From the NCBI GenBank assembly GCA_030018695.1, contig JASEHI010000022.1, positions 1 through 35,526 of the forward strand: a stretch of DNA of 35,526 bases, given 5' to 3'. The notes under the pieces were generated by a model. It was not told the origin of the DNA. It saw only the letters and a list, made by a program, of their open reading frames with translations, and searched no databases. This document shows, piece by piece, positions 18,101 through 24,779 of the stretch. The translations under genes and the position numbers were made by a program. Numbering within the stretch: the stretch's first letter is position 1; each line of letters starts with the position of its first letter. Source of the DNA: Anaerolineales bacterium (GTDB lineage: Bacteria; Chloroflexota; Anaerolineae; Anaerolineales; Villigracilaceae).

Positions 18101-21100
18101 AGGGCGGGACAGATGTCCCGACGACGGTCACCGATAACGGCAGTTCGCTCGACTTCGACGGCAGCCCGGCCGGTTCATGGGATATTTCCGCCGGGAATTG
18201 GATCGAATGCCGGTACACAACCATCGCCCAGACCAGCCTGTACATGGATGGCGGCCACACTAATACCGTGGATGCCGACTGGTCATCCCTGGACGGCAGC
18301 CAGCCGGACGAACGCGTCTACAACGACACGACAACGTACAACTTCGACGGCACTCAGGATACCACCACGGCCACCTTCAATTCCGATGCCCCGACCCTCG
18401 TCAAGGACGATGGCGGCGTCACCCAGGTGGCCATCGGCGATAACATCACCTTCACCCTGACCATTGGCGGCGACCTCGGCACCTACCGCGACGTGGTCAT
18501 TGCCGACCACCTGCCAGCGGGACTTATCTACAACAATGACGCGGTCATCTCCGGCTTCGCCAGCACGCCCGCGCCCGTGGTAAGCGCCCCCAATGACGGC
18601 ACCGCCCCGGTGACGATCACCTGGACCTTTGGAGATGTCTACAAGAACCTAACCAATGCCACCATCACCTACTCGGCGCGCGTGGCGGATGTCATCGGCA
18701 ACGAGATCGGTGATGTACTGATCAACGATGTCACCCTCGATCACGATTATGCCAACGGAACGCAGGCGACGCAATTGACCGACTCAGAACAATCCACTGT
18801 TGCTGAAGCCATCATTGCCACGACCAAATCGGTCAATCCAACCACTGGCATTGAGGCTGGTGATATCCTCACTTACACCGTACGCTTCACCAATACTGGG
18901 ACGAGCACGGCATTTGAAGTGACCGCACTGGATACACTGGCGCAGGGCATGGGTTACAACGCCGGTTCTGCTGCGTGTGTTTACAACTATACCGGCATCG
19001 GCAGCGGCGTTATCGCTGTCCTTGTCACTGACGGCGGTACCACACTCACCTTTACCGGCAATCCGGCCGACGCCTGGGACATCCCGGCCACCAACCCGGA
19101 TTCCTACATCGAGTGCCAGTACACTGCTACCGCCCTGCCCGGCATCTTCCTGGACGGCGTCCATACCAACACGATCGACGCCGACTGGACCTCGCAGAAC
19201 GGTTCCCAGCCTAACGAGCGGAACTACAATGACAGCGTTTCCCGCCCCGGCGTGGACGGTTCACAGGACACCGCCCAAGCCTCCTTCACCACCGAAGGCG
19301 CGACCATTGCCAAGAGCGATGGCGGAGTCACCCAGGTCGTCATCGGGCAGACTGTCCACATCACCCTGACCATCACCGTGCCTCTCGGCACCCTACTGGA
19401 TACCCGCGTGGTGGATACCCTGCCAGCCGGTCTCATCTACGTCACCGGCTCGCAGACTGTCAGCAGCAATATTACGCCTGGCGTGGGCGCAGGTGGATTC
19501 AGCGTCTCGTTGCCCAACGACGGCACAGTGCCGGTCGTGCTCACCTGGGATTTTGCCGATGCAACGGTTTCGGGCAGCCCGGTCGTCATCCAGTACGATG
19601 CAATCGTCGCCAACGTCGCCGGTAACGTGGACGGGACGAACCTGGTCAATGAAGTCCACCTGTATTACACCGATGTAAGCGGCGCCCCGCAGGATAAGAG
19701 CGCCACAGATAACTTCACCGTGGTCGAATCGGATCTCAACGTGGATAAGACCCACGCCGCCTTTGCCGTTCAACCGGATGCCGGAGACCAGGTGCATTAC
19801 ATCGTGACCATCACGCCAACCGCCAGCAGTCATGCCACAGCCTACGACGTTCACTTTTCGGACATTCTGCCAGCCGATGTGACCCTCGACCTGGTCGGAC
19901 ACTTGGTCGTCGTCACCCTCAACGGCGGCGCGGCAGGCTCAACGGTCCAGGATGCTTCGGCGGGGAATACGGTGAGTATCACCGTCAGCGCCGTCCCGAA
20001 TACCGGAGGGACCAGCGTCGTCATCGAATACTGGGCTACCCTGAACAGCAGCGTCACCCCATCCCAGTTGATCCAGAACACCGGCAGCCTGACCTGGACC
20101 TCCACATCCGGGACAAATCCAAATGAGCGCACCGGCACCGGTGGGGCGCCGAACGACTACAACGACAGCGACACCGATTCCTTCAACGTCCACGCCCCGT
20201 CCTTCAGCAAAACTGTTTATCCGCCCACGGACACAGAGTTTGCCATCGGCGAGGCAGCCACGTTCAGCCTCAACGTAACCTTGCCTGAAGGTACTACTCC
20301 AACGCTGCGGGTCGTGGACTATCTGCCAGATGGCCTGGCCTACGTGGATGGCTCGTACCAGGTCATCACCCAGACCAGCCCGCCGGCCTCCTGCGGCTCC
20401 CTCACGGCAAACTTTGGCGGCTCAGTGCCCACGCCTACTGTGACGGTCGACCCGCCGATCACTCCCCCGGACCCGCTCAGCGCCAGCGGCGCGGATGTAA
20501 CCTTTGACTTCGTCAATATCATCACCAACAGCGACAACAATCTTGACAACAATTCCTTCCTGATCTGCTTCGAGGCTGTGGTCCTGAATGAACCGGGCAA
20601 CCAGGATGGCGTTACGCGCACCAACACCGCGACCATGACAGTCAGCGGGACGGATTACACGGATACGGAGTCGATCAACATAGTCGAGCCCATCCTGACC
20701 ATTGTCAAGACGGCTAACGATATCTATCCCGGCCCAAACCAGGTGGTGACCTTCACCCTGACCGTCCAGCACGATGCGGCCAGCAATTCGGGCGCCTACG
20801 ATGTGCTCATCTACGATGACTTGCCTGCAACACTCACCTTGAACTTGAGCTCCATTACCGTAACCCTGGGCGGCACCGCGTCTGGCGTCACGAATAACTC
20901 TTCCGGCAATCGCGTGGAGATCCTCGTGGCTTCCATTCCGGATGATGGCAGTACGGTTCAGGTCCAGTTCCAGGCAACTGTCGCCAGCACGGTCGTACTC
21001 AACCAGGTGATCACCAACACGGCCAACGTAACCTGGACCTCCACTTCCGGCACCAACGCCAACGAACGCAACGGTTCGGGCGCCGGGCCCAACGATTATG

Positions 21101-22656
21101 CCGCTTCTGGGTCTGTCATCCTCACCATCCAAAAGAGCCTGAGCAAGAGTGTCGTCGGTCACAGCCATGGCGCTACACCCTTGCCCGAGGTTGCCATCGG
21201 TGAAATCCTGACCTATGAGGTCAATTTCAATGTGCCTGTTGACACGACAACCGGCGTCACGCTCACCGATACTCTCAACCTCGGCCTGGCTTACGTGGAC
21301 TGCGTTACTATTAGCGCCTCGGCAGGTATTACGACGACCATTGCCGGTGGGTTTACGGCCATCTGTAACTTACCAGCGGTTTCCTCTGTGGGCAACCCGG
21401 CCAATCTGGCCAGCAATGGCCGCCAGGTAATCTTCAATTTCGGTAACCTGGAAAACTCGAGTGGCGCAGTCGGTTTGATTACCCTTCAATACCGCGTGGT
21501 CGTGCTGGATGTCATCGAGAACCAGGAGACAACTGTCGGCCTGAACAACAGCGTTGACCTCAACTGGTCGGCCGGCCCGCTGCATACCGTCTCCACGACA
21601 CCGGTGAATGTCGTCGAATCGGACCTGCTGTTATCCAAGATTGGTGATAAAGATGTGGCCTTGCCTGGCGCAGTCATTACCTTCACGCTCACGATTGAAC
21701 ACAGCGGCATATCTACTGCTGACGCCTACGATGTGCTCCTCGAAGATGTTGTCCCGAACGGGCTGGAGTACATCCCCGGCTCGCTCGTGCACGTCAGCGG
21801 GATTGCGCCTAACAGCGCCATCGGCGCCCCGCCGCCCCCGGCCCTGGACGATACGGCTGCACCCACCCTGCGTGTCCGCTGGGATGTCTTTGACCGCCTC
21901 CCAATCGGTGAATCGGTCATCCAATTCCAGGCCCGCCTGCAAAACATCGCCCCCGGAACCAGTGTCACCAACGATGCCAGCGTGGAATGGACCAGCCTGC
22001 CTGGTGTACCCACCGCCGCTCCCGGTCAACCGCCCGGCGTCCAGTCACAATATAATGCAACTTCGACCGAGCGCCGCTACGACCCGCTCAGCGCGGTGGA
22101 TGTCTACCGTGTCATAGCCAGTGCCAGCGTCACCCGGCCGCCTTTACCGGCAACCGGCTTTGCTCCCGGTGTGATTACTGACCTGCCTGCGCAGACTTCA
22201 CAGAGCCGTTATGCCAGCCTGGGTGACCTGTGGCTGGAAATCCCGGCTTTGGGAGTCGAGATTCCCATCGTCGGCGTGCCCCTGAAGACAGACAGCTGGG
22301 ACATCACCTGGCTCAGCGACCAGGCCGGTTACCTGGAAGGTACAGCTTTCCCGGCTTCGGCCGGCAACAGCGGCCTCACCGGCCACGTCTACCTCGCCAA
22401 CGGGCTGCCGGGTCCCTTCGTCAACCTGCACACCTTATACTGGGGTCAGAGCGTCATCGTCCACTTCAACGGATCGAAGTACGTTTACAAGGTCCAGACA
22501 GTGCGCCGCCTCTGGCCAGACGACCTCTCGGCCTTGAAACACGCCGAAGTCCCGACCCTGACCCTCATCACCTGCCAGGGCTATAACGAAAAGGACGGCA
22601 GTTACCGCTACCGCATCGCTGTCCAGGCCATCCTGGTGGATATCCAACCGGAATAG
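12184..22656 (+). CDS. Giant DUF11-repeat surface protein with LPATG motif and C-terminal sortase domain
   Basis: A 3490-residue exported protein. ATG 12184 has GGAG 8 nt upstream and opens a signal peptide (hydrophobic run then PVSA-AP); the in-frame extension to 12052 would translate the palindrome. After several N-terminal beta-rich modules come alternating DUF11-like modules. Type A has IGExVTY, PEG and LPxGLxY and ends in V(I/V)E. Type B has DAGDxVTYT, TAxDV and DxLP and closes with NTAxxxWTS, ER and often NDY. From about 15300 to 22110 there are seven A-B pairs. Then comes LPATGF (L3321-F3326), a short linker and a sortase domain with catalytic H3401 (TGHVYLANG), C3464 (TLITCQGY) and R3475/R3477 (YRYRIAV). 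There is no hydrophobic tail after the sortase. Probable role: a long adhesive fibre. Self-processing or self-anchoring is inference. Confidence 0.88.
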   Translation: MLSCRGNSPVHWLLTTGLIAVFILSLFTEVNTAPVSAAPEPKEAQTPLHATLPAISLNVPATYMVGEDVSFTVTFDNPDSSPDTGYGPFIDLLIDTTGTDGLYPGVPAANAYDGLGQTTITASYLGVAITGGDLVVQQFGSTGVLTHPWVRNNTGAYVTVNGTPGDKLVSIRLPFGSFTPLQPAATVNVTVDMSNLADVGTPLIVQARGGYEFGYTPLDDWCCGDAAWPAAVTGWTSDSVTPSLFTLSKAYSGPENETATGANFPRQYTITVDIANGQTITSLNVMDTLPNNMQYLSLGSTTPAYNSATQPSTSTPGGTLTVVFNSVTGGATTSDVVVSFNFYIPRDDTTPARIIDPVTGDDVTSCNNASVSGSWTPIDPRDIGGVQVIDPAGCEHTLTDKSIAIQKGVEVVPGTGGGPLFDQPKPGAVLEYSLDFQVSDFFVFDSLILDDLISDGQHVLSTFTPAMVVNGNGFTLASSAIDGANFDVTCNYTGGPGVECDGDNPAANDGTTSLVVRVSNELIRRATELAPGAARNHVAAGRLLGGCVPLGGSASPDCSTYDNDGTTVTITFRTIVLEDFADDYPSGDTSVDQGDELENDVTLTGSLLNTLTFASQGTTEADDSSASVNIPRGELTKTVYAVNGSTVFSTPVHVRPGDTVTYRLTYVLPTSDVEDLSFEDYLPLPVFHVDDPDEDGAPNAWTFDLTVSSAVPAAGVAKFGPSDTFYAYSSIPPAISTNAANNRLTFTYGDYDDILDQTTTVDLLFTLAVSDDPFADGLVLTNEAHAIEGSTNAGASDDTAIVQLILDEPVLVSNKGIVWTDNQFAVFNPIPTGPVVFQPPASVPRWPGLINSTNLAATPIDSDVTGVDAADIVTFAIVIENRGHSTRGAFDITLTDTLPAQFQIPGGGLNLQIYYGDGTGPVSYTYNPSGGACTGTWPGDPCGPDGVSGTPDDLFGDGIQLVDPDPDHGACQVVDPVNGRNIIVITYDLELRGDVPPGMITNTSTLTRYAGTEGGPNHVPTPSPIHDTASATVANNVTDKILVSSEIVNAVNENGEVVIGELVTYRVILTIQEGETPNATLVDIVDGGLAFVDCNSVTRFSSALTTTYGAGDFSDMCNDGTAVPFNPIISSSGQTITFDLGTITNSDTNNAVDEVLTFEYSVVTLNLYANQAGTLLNNTATLAWSGGPYGVSGSVSDSAENVTVIEPAVTTDKTALPTTTDAGNIVTFTIVFSNSSAAEAFDIAWSDTVPADMTYQAGTLAFGACPATTETVNEAGAPLLTATISDLNVGETCILTFDAQVNYSVTPGYVITNTAETRWTSLPGAITDRSVYNTESDERTGEDGFPGLGVVDDYRGTDSATVTINNTTSSKYLFATSEAHTGVVGGTERVTIGEIVRYRLVVTIPEGTSPNFQVRDYLPTGLTFLNDSTAKAAFVSNGAGMTSSGYGTLPVPGITDPDCFLTGNSADGTNPAIPAACSALADNNVGSTNSTSTNTDTYDTGSDPYFKLGTLGNNDSDADAEYVIIEFNVLVDNTTTGSNDAGDYRTNSFIVYINGLQNGSQSNNVTVRIAEPLLTLTKASAIDPSQDAGDTVTYTLTISAASGVDRATAFDLSLTDALDTNLSPVSAVITSATQTSPCVGNGGGTTPFTSSISLVDQNVTLNASCLDPGRNIVATITATVVNSVVVPSTIPNTAYLTWTSLPGDYGTTSNPTGSQVTGAPGTGTGERTGSGVAPNDYTSSSSGPVVLASPAVDKRDPSPTAYTIGQTVTYDIWVTLPEGVTQSLVVIDNIPSGINTDGRTRGLKYVSYSVLTSDPSLAADYNGSPLVPDFSCAGTCSTGDDITLTFGNVTTTADNITNNNTFIVRVRLLVENVSGNQDILTPNADYPTSLTNRATITYTGGGSTNIAAAITVIEARITTTKSVNPTTSVQAGETLTYTVRFTNTGHSTAYEVTALDTLAQGVVYGALVYCRDQGGTDVPTTVTDNGSSLDFDGSPAGSWDISAGNWIECRYTTIAQTSLYMDGGHTNTVDADWSSLDGSQPDERVYNDTTTYNFDGTQDTTTATFNSDAPTLVKDDGGVTQVAIGDNITFTLTIGGDLGTYRDVVIADHLPAGLIYNNDAVISGFASTPAPVVSAPNDGTAPVTITWTFGDVYKNLTNATITYSARVADVIGNEIGDVLINDVTLDHDYANGTQATQLTDSEQSTVAEAIIATTKSVNPTTGIEAGDILTYTVRFTNTGTSTAFEVTALDTLAQGMGYNAGSAACVYNYTGIGSGVIAVLVTDGGTTLTFTGNPADAWDIPATNPDSYIECQYTATALPGIFLDGVHTNTIDADWTSQNGSQPNERNYNDSVSRPGVDGSQDTAQASFTTEGATIAKSDGGVTQVVIGQTVHITLTITVPLGTLLDTRVVDTLPAGLIYVTGSQTVSSNITPGVGAGGFSVSLPNDGTVPVVLTWDFADATVSGSPVVIQYDAIVANVAGNVDGTNLVNEVHLYYTDVSGAPQDKSATDNFTVVESDLNVDKTHAAFAVQPDAGDQVHYIVTITPTASSHATAYDVHFSDILPADVTLDLVGHLVVVTLNGGAAGSTVQDASAGNTVSITVSAVPNTGGTSVVIEYWATLNSSVTPSQLIQNTGSLTWTSTSGTNPNERTGTGGAPNDYNDSDTDSFNVHAPSFSKTVYPPTDTEFAIGEAATFSLNVTLPEGTTPTLRVVDYLPDGLAYVDGSYQVITQTSPPASCGSLTANFGGSVPTPTVTVDPPITPPDPLSASGADVTFDFVNIITNSDNNLDNNSFLICFEAVVLNEPGNQDGVTRTNTATMTVSGTDYTDTESINIVEPILTIVKTANDIYPGPNQVVTFTLTVQHDAASNSGAYDVLIYDDLPATLTLNLSSITVTLGGTASGVTNNSSGNRVEILVASIPDDGSTVQVQFQATVASTVVLNQVITNTANVTWTSTSGTNANERNGSGAGPNDYAASGSVILTIQKSLSKSVVGHSHGATPLPEVAIGEILTYEVNFNVPVDTTTGVTLTDTLNLGLAYVDCVTISASAGITTTIAGGFTAICNLPAVSSVGNPANLASNGRQVIFNFGNLENSSGAVGLITLQYRVVVLDVIENQETTVGLNNSVDLNWSAGPLHTVSTTPVNVVESDLLLSKIGDKDVALPGAVITFTLTIEHSGISTADAYDVLLEDVVPNGLEYIPGSLVHVSGIAPNSAIGAPPPPALDDTAAPTLRVRWDVFDRLPIGESVIQFQARLQNIAPGTSVTNDASVEWTSLPGVPTAAPGQPPGVQSQYNATSTERRYDPLSAVDVYRVIASASVTRPPLPATGFAPGVITDLPAQTSQSRYASLGDLWLEIPALGVEIPIVGVPLKTDSWDITWLSDQAGYLEGTAFPASAGNSGLTGHVYLANGLPGPFVNLHTLYWGQSVIVHFNGSKYVYKVQTVRRLWPDDLSALKHAEVPTLTLITCQGYNEKDGSYRYRIAVQAILVDIQPE
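15300..22110 (+). repeat. Seven A-B module pairs within the giant gene
   Basis: Module starts, from the protein pattern: A at about 15300, 16290, 17430, 18385, 19295, 20195 and 21120; B at about 15810, 16890, 17930, 18800, 19730, 20690 and 21620. The mean period is about 970 bp (about 324 residues). The two modules before 15300 look like a divergent eighth pair. Pairs differ in sequence enough to be old, except the one described at 17937-19730. Confidence 0.7.
17937..19730 (+). repeat. Recent tandem duplication of one B-A pair
   Basis: Two consecutive units of about 880-910 bp (starting near 17937 and 18818) are much closer to each other than to other pairs. Both have TTKSVNPTT, then LTYTVRFTNTG, then EVTALDTLAQG, and in the following A module KxDGGVTQVxIG and LPAGLIY. 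The DNA includes an identical stretch running from GAAGTGACCGCACTGG through GATACACTGGCGCAGGG. Confidence 0.75.
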
Positions 22657-22737
22657 GTCAGCGTCGAACCTGACCTCGGCAAATAGCCACACACCTCCCG
22701 CGGGCCGGCCCGCGTGAGTCCATAGATATTCGAGAAC

Positions 22738-22765
22738 CTCCCGGCGGCCTCCAAACCGCCGGGAG
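22738..22765 (+). terminator. Hairpin terminator after the giant gene
   Basis: A perfect 10-bp stem, CTCCCGGCGG (22738-22747) with CCGCCGGGAG (22756-22765), with an 8-nt loop, lies 82 nt past the stop. Only a short T stretch follows. A 16-bp perfect palindrome, CGCGGGCCGGCCCGCG (22699-22714), lies just before it. Confidence 0.6.
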
Positions 22766-22809
22766 ACCGTTTCCGGTTCTGTGCAATACTGGAAACTGAA
22801 GAAGGGAAC

Positions 22810-23070
22810 ATGACTGACACTTATCGCACCAATTCATTCGTTTATCAGGATCCGCGCCTTGCTCTCGATGCCCAAATGGAATTCTACAAAGTCAACGGCC
22901 TTTTCGAGAACTAGTTTGCCCACCGGCAGGTCAATGCCAGAGACGTGGTGGTCGAGTTGAAATACGAGAACGAGCAGGAACCGCAGGCCGACCGCGTGGC
23001 TGGTTTCTTTCCCTTTCGCGTGACTCGCAATTCCAAGTACGTGCAGGGGATCAAGAGAGTGTATTTCTAG
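22810..23070 (+). pseudogene. Remnant of a VTC-domain (polyphosphate polymerase-like) gene
   Basis: From ATG 22810 (GAAGGGA just upstream) the frame reads 34 codons, hits TAG at 22912-22914, then continues in the same frame to a stop at 23068. Past the amber codon it reads DVVVELKYENEQEP and FPFRVTRNSKYVQGI, and before it RLALDAQMEFYKV. These resemble the C-terminal strands of VTC-type domains, whose lysine- and arginine-lined tunnel binds polyphosphate. A full domain is about 230-250 residues, so roughly the first 150 are missing. The combination of 5' loss and an internal stop indicates a dead fragment. Confidence 0.55.
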
Positions 23071-23082
23071 TTCCCTTTCCTC

Positions 23083-23110
23083 ATGACAGAATACCAAAAA
23101 GTCGTAAAAT
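23083..23110 (+). promoter_or_regulatory. Promoter of the tetR-type gene
   Basis: ATGACA (23083-23088), a 16-nt spacer and TAAAAT (23105-23110) resemble a housekeeping promoter. The start of transcription would fall on the palindromic operator directly downstream. Confidence 0.55.
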
Positions 23111-23117
23111 AAAAACG

Positions 23118-23131
23118 AACGAACGTTCGTT
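23118..23131. promoter_or_regulatory. TetR-type operator palindrome
   Basis: AACGAACGTTCGTT is a perfect 14-bp palindrome lying over the expected transcription start, 18 nt before the regulator's ATG. Its position fits autorepression by a TetR-family protein, and the sequence matches the usual style of such operators. Confidence 0.7.
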
Positions 23132-23148
23132 TTTATCGGAGTACGTTT

Positions 23149-23496
23149 ATGGATGATACTTTCCTCTCGAAAGGCGAGCGTACCCGCCAGGCTGTGATGG
23201 ACGCCGCCTATGAACTGTTCCTGGAAAAGGGCTACGCCGCCACCTCCATGCGCCAGATCGCCGAACGCGCCGGCCTGGCGCTGGGCGGGATCTACAACCA
23301 TTTCCCCAACAAGGAAGCCATCTTCGGCGAACTCGTTCTGGACCGTCATCCGTACCGCCAGGTGCTGCCCATCCTGCTCAAGACGCCCGCCGACGACCCG
23401 GAGCGCTTCGTCCGCTCGGCGGCGCAGGCGATGGTGGACGAACTCGGCCGGCGGCCTGACTTCATCGCAACAAGAGCAGGGAGGTTCCACCTTTGA
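23149..23496 (+). pseudogene. TetR-family transcriptional regulator, 3' truncated
   Basis: The N-terminal DNA-binding domain is intact: GERTRQAVMDAAYELFLEKG, then ATSMRQIAERAGLALGGIYNH and FPNKEAIFGEL. GGAG lies 7 nt before the ATG. The ligand-binding part stops after about 105 residues (MVDELGRRPDFI), where TetR proteins normally have 180-210. The last residues, ATRAGRFHL, are encoded by the antisense of a truncated AbiEii toxin gene. Dimerisation needs the missing helices, so the protein is unlikely to repress normally. The regulated target is unknown; nothing divergent lies next to the operator except the VTC remnant upstream. Confidence 0.75.
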
Positions 23497-23641
23497 AGAT
23501 GAAATCCAGACCGCTCAATCGGAGTTCTTCGACCAGCATCAGAGCCATGATCATTTTTTCGATCAGGATCGGGGCTTTCCCGCGGGATACTTCCCGGATC
23601 CCCATGATCCATTCAGGTGCGCGGGATTGGGCGGATATCAT
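23462..23641 (-). pseudogene. AbiEii-type nucleotidyltransferase toxin, only the first 59 codons remain
   Basis: It starts at ATG 23641, overlapping the antitoxin stop by ATGA, the usual translational coupling of AbiE modules. The product reads MISAQSRAPEWIMGIREVSR, then LIEKMIMALMLVEELRLSG and LDFIFKGGTSLLLLR, and then stops at 23462. KGGTSL is the nucleotide-binding GG[TS] motif of the AbiEii/DUF1814 fold. The downstream D-x-D, the rest of the catalytic core and the C-terminal domain are absent, because the sequence switches to the end of the truncated tetR at about 23467. The toxin cannot be active as it stands. Confidence 0.75.
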
Positions 23642-24435
23642 TCGGCGTTCTCCTGGGTCAACGAGAGTTCGATCTGAGTGTGGGTGCTGATGAATTGCCG
23701 CAGTTTCGTGCTTGCCTTGCGCCGGCCGGCATAACGGAACAGCGTTATTTCGCTGATCCAATAAGATGAGAATGCATTTTCTAAGATGCGTACCAGCTCC
23801 TCGCCCTGAAAGAAGTAATATTTCTCTTCGTCTACAAAGATATCGACCAGGATCTTCTCCAGCTTGGGGTAGGGGAGTCCATGGATGGTTTTCCTGGGCG
23901 ATTGAGTAATGAGGCGCGACACAAGTATGTTATCGGATTGCTGCAACACATATCTTTCCATCGTCAACCGGTCCGGATCCAGGAATACTCTTCCAGGATT
24001 CTGCTGGCTCAGGTGGTAGAACACAGATTCGCCCACATCTTTTTCGGCTTCAACGATGAAGAGGTTCTGACCCGGTTGGTGCACCATGAATTCGTGCAAT
24101 GCCCGGGTTTCCCAACATAGATACTGGATATAGGGGAATGCTTCTTGGATCGTTTTGTTCAAAGACACCAACTCTTGCGACCAGTTGGGTGAAAAGCGCA
24201 TCTTCCTTGCAGCCTGCTGCGAGGATGGCTCATGAAATACATACCCCCCGGCGCCGACAGGAACGATGGTCTGTTGTTTCCCCAGCCGGTACAAGAATCT
24301 TCGAAAAGCCTGTTCGGTTGCCTGCTGGGAATGCTGATAGTAATATTCCCTCAACTCAGCCTTATGGACAAGCCGGGAACCAGAAAAGGCGTTTCTAACT
24401 TCATAATCGTGAGACTGCTGTTCACTCTTTATCAT
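23638..24435 (-). CDS. AbiEi-like antitoxin / DUF6577-type transcriptional regulator
   Basis: A 265-residue protein. The N-terminal region (HKAELREYYYQ, AFRRFLYRLGKQQTIVPVG, GGYVF) resembles a winged-helix DNA-binding domain. The C-terminal part (LPYPKLEKILVDIFVD, then FQGEELVRILENAFSSYW and ISEITLFRYAGRRK) is like the conserved domain of AbiEi-type antitoxins of type IV modules. ATG 24435 has AGGAG 8 nt upstream; the in-frame start at 24504 lies inside the putative operator and is rejected. The gene appears intact, while its toxin partner, overlapping by 4 nt, is truncated. A 14-bp imperfect inverted repeat 24 nt upstream may be the autoregulatory site. Confidence 0.75.
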   Translation of the reverse strand: MIKSEQQSHDYEVRNAFSGSRLVHKAELREYYYQHSQQATEQAFRRFLYRLGKQQTIVPVGAGGYVFHEPSSQQAARKMRFSPNWSQELVSLNKTIQEAFPYIQYLCWETRALHEFMVHQPGQNLFIVEAEKDVGESVFYHLSQQNPGRVFLDPDRLTMERYVLQQSDNILVSRLITQSPRKTIHGLPYPKLEKILVDIFVDEEKYYFFQGEELVRILENAFSSYWISEITLFRYAGRRKASTKLRQFISTHTQIELSLTQENAE

Positions 24436-24458
24436 AGGGCCATCTCCTGTCTTATGTT

Positions 24459-24497
24459 CGCATATTGTCACTTTGTGGTTTTTAGTGACGATCTGCG
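24459..24497. promoter_or_regulatory. Candidate operator of the AbiE-like operon
   Basis: CGCATATTGTCACT (24459-24472) and AGTGACGATCTGCG (24484-24497) are inverted copies matching at 12 of 14 positions, with an 11-nt spacer. It sits 24 nt upstream of the antitoxin start. AbiEi antitoxins are known to repress their own operon through inverted repeats. Confidence 0.6.
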
Positions 24498-24736
24498 AAG
24501 TCAATGACAGTATACCAGAACTCCCCCCGCGGTGAAAGGATGGTTATGGCGTGACGCCACATTCGTTCGCGGCATTTCCTGCTAAAAGATGTGGCGTATT
24601 ACAATTATCGCGTTCGCTTTAGCCGAATACTTGCACAAAATCCTGAAATGGCGCGACGACCGCGAATCCTCCCCATCCTGTCCTGAGATGGCTGGCTCGA
24701 GGAGTTTTAGGCACACGAACCTTCGATAAAAACCAC
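24498..24736. other. Non-coding stretch with a long-loop inverted repeat
   Basis: No credible ORF is seen in these 239 bases. ACGCCACAT (24554-24562) and ATGTGGCGT (24589-24597) form a perfect 9-bp inverted repeat with a 26-nt loop, and GGCGTGACGCC (24549-24559) is itself a palindrome overlapping the left arm. Function is unknown. Confidence 0.5.
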
Positions 24737-24762
24737 AAAACCCGCTCGAACAGGCGGGTTTT
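24737..24762 (-). terminator. Bidirectional intrinsic terminator downstream of the tRNAs
   Basis: AAAACCCGC (24737-24745) pairs perfectly with GCGGGTTTT (24754-24762) around an 8-nt loop, so either strand ends in a short T-run. It lies 18 nt past the end of the tRNA-Ser-like sequence. Confidence 0.8.
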
Positions 24763-24779
24763 GCGTATCATGGGGGAGG

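Noticed and set aside
15300-22110. CRISPR array or DNA-level tandem repeat
   Set aside because: The periodicity is at protein-domain level, with diverged DNA and no short identical repeats with spacers.
22699-22714. 16-bp palindrome CGCGGGCCGGCCCGCG as a protein-binding site
   Set aside because: It has no loop, lies in a GC-rich 3' region beside a terminator, and no gene nearby needs an operator there; left as a note only.
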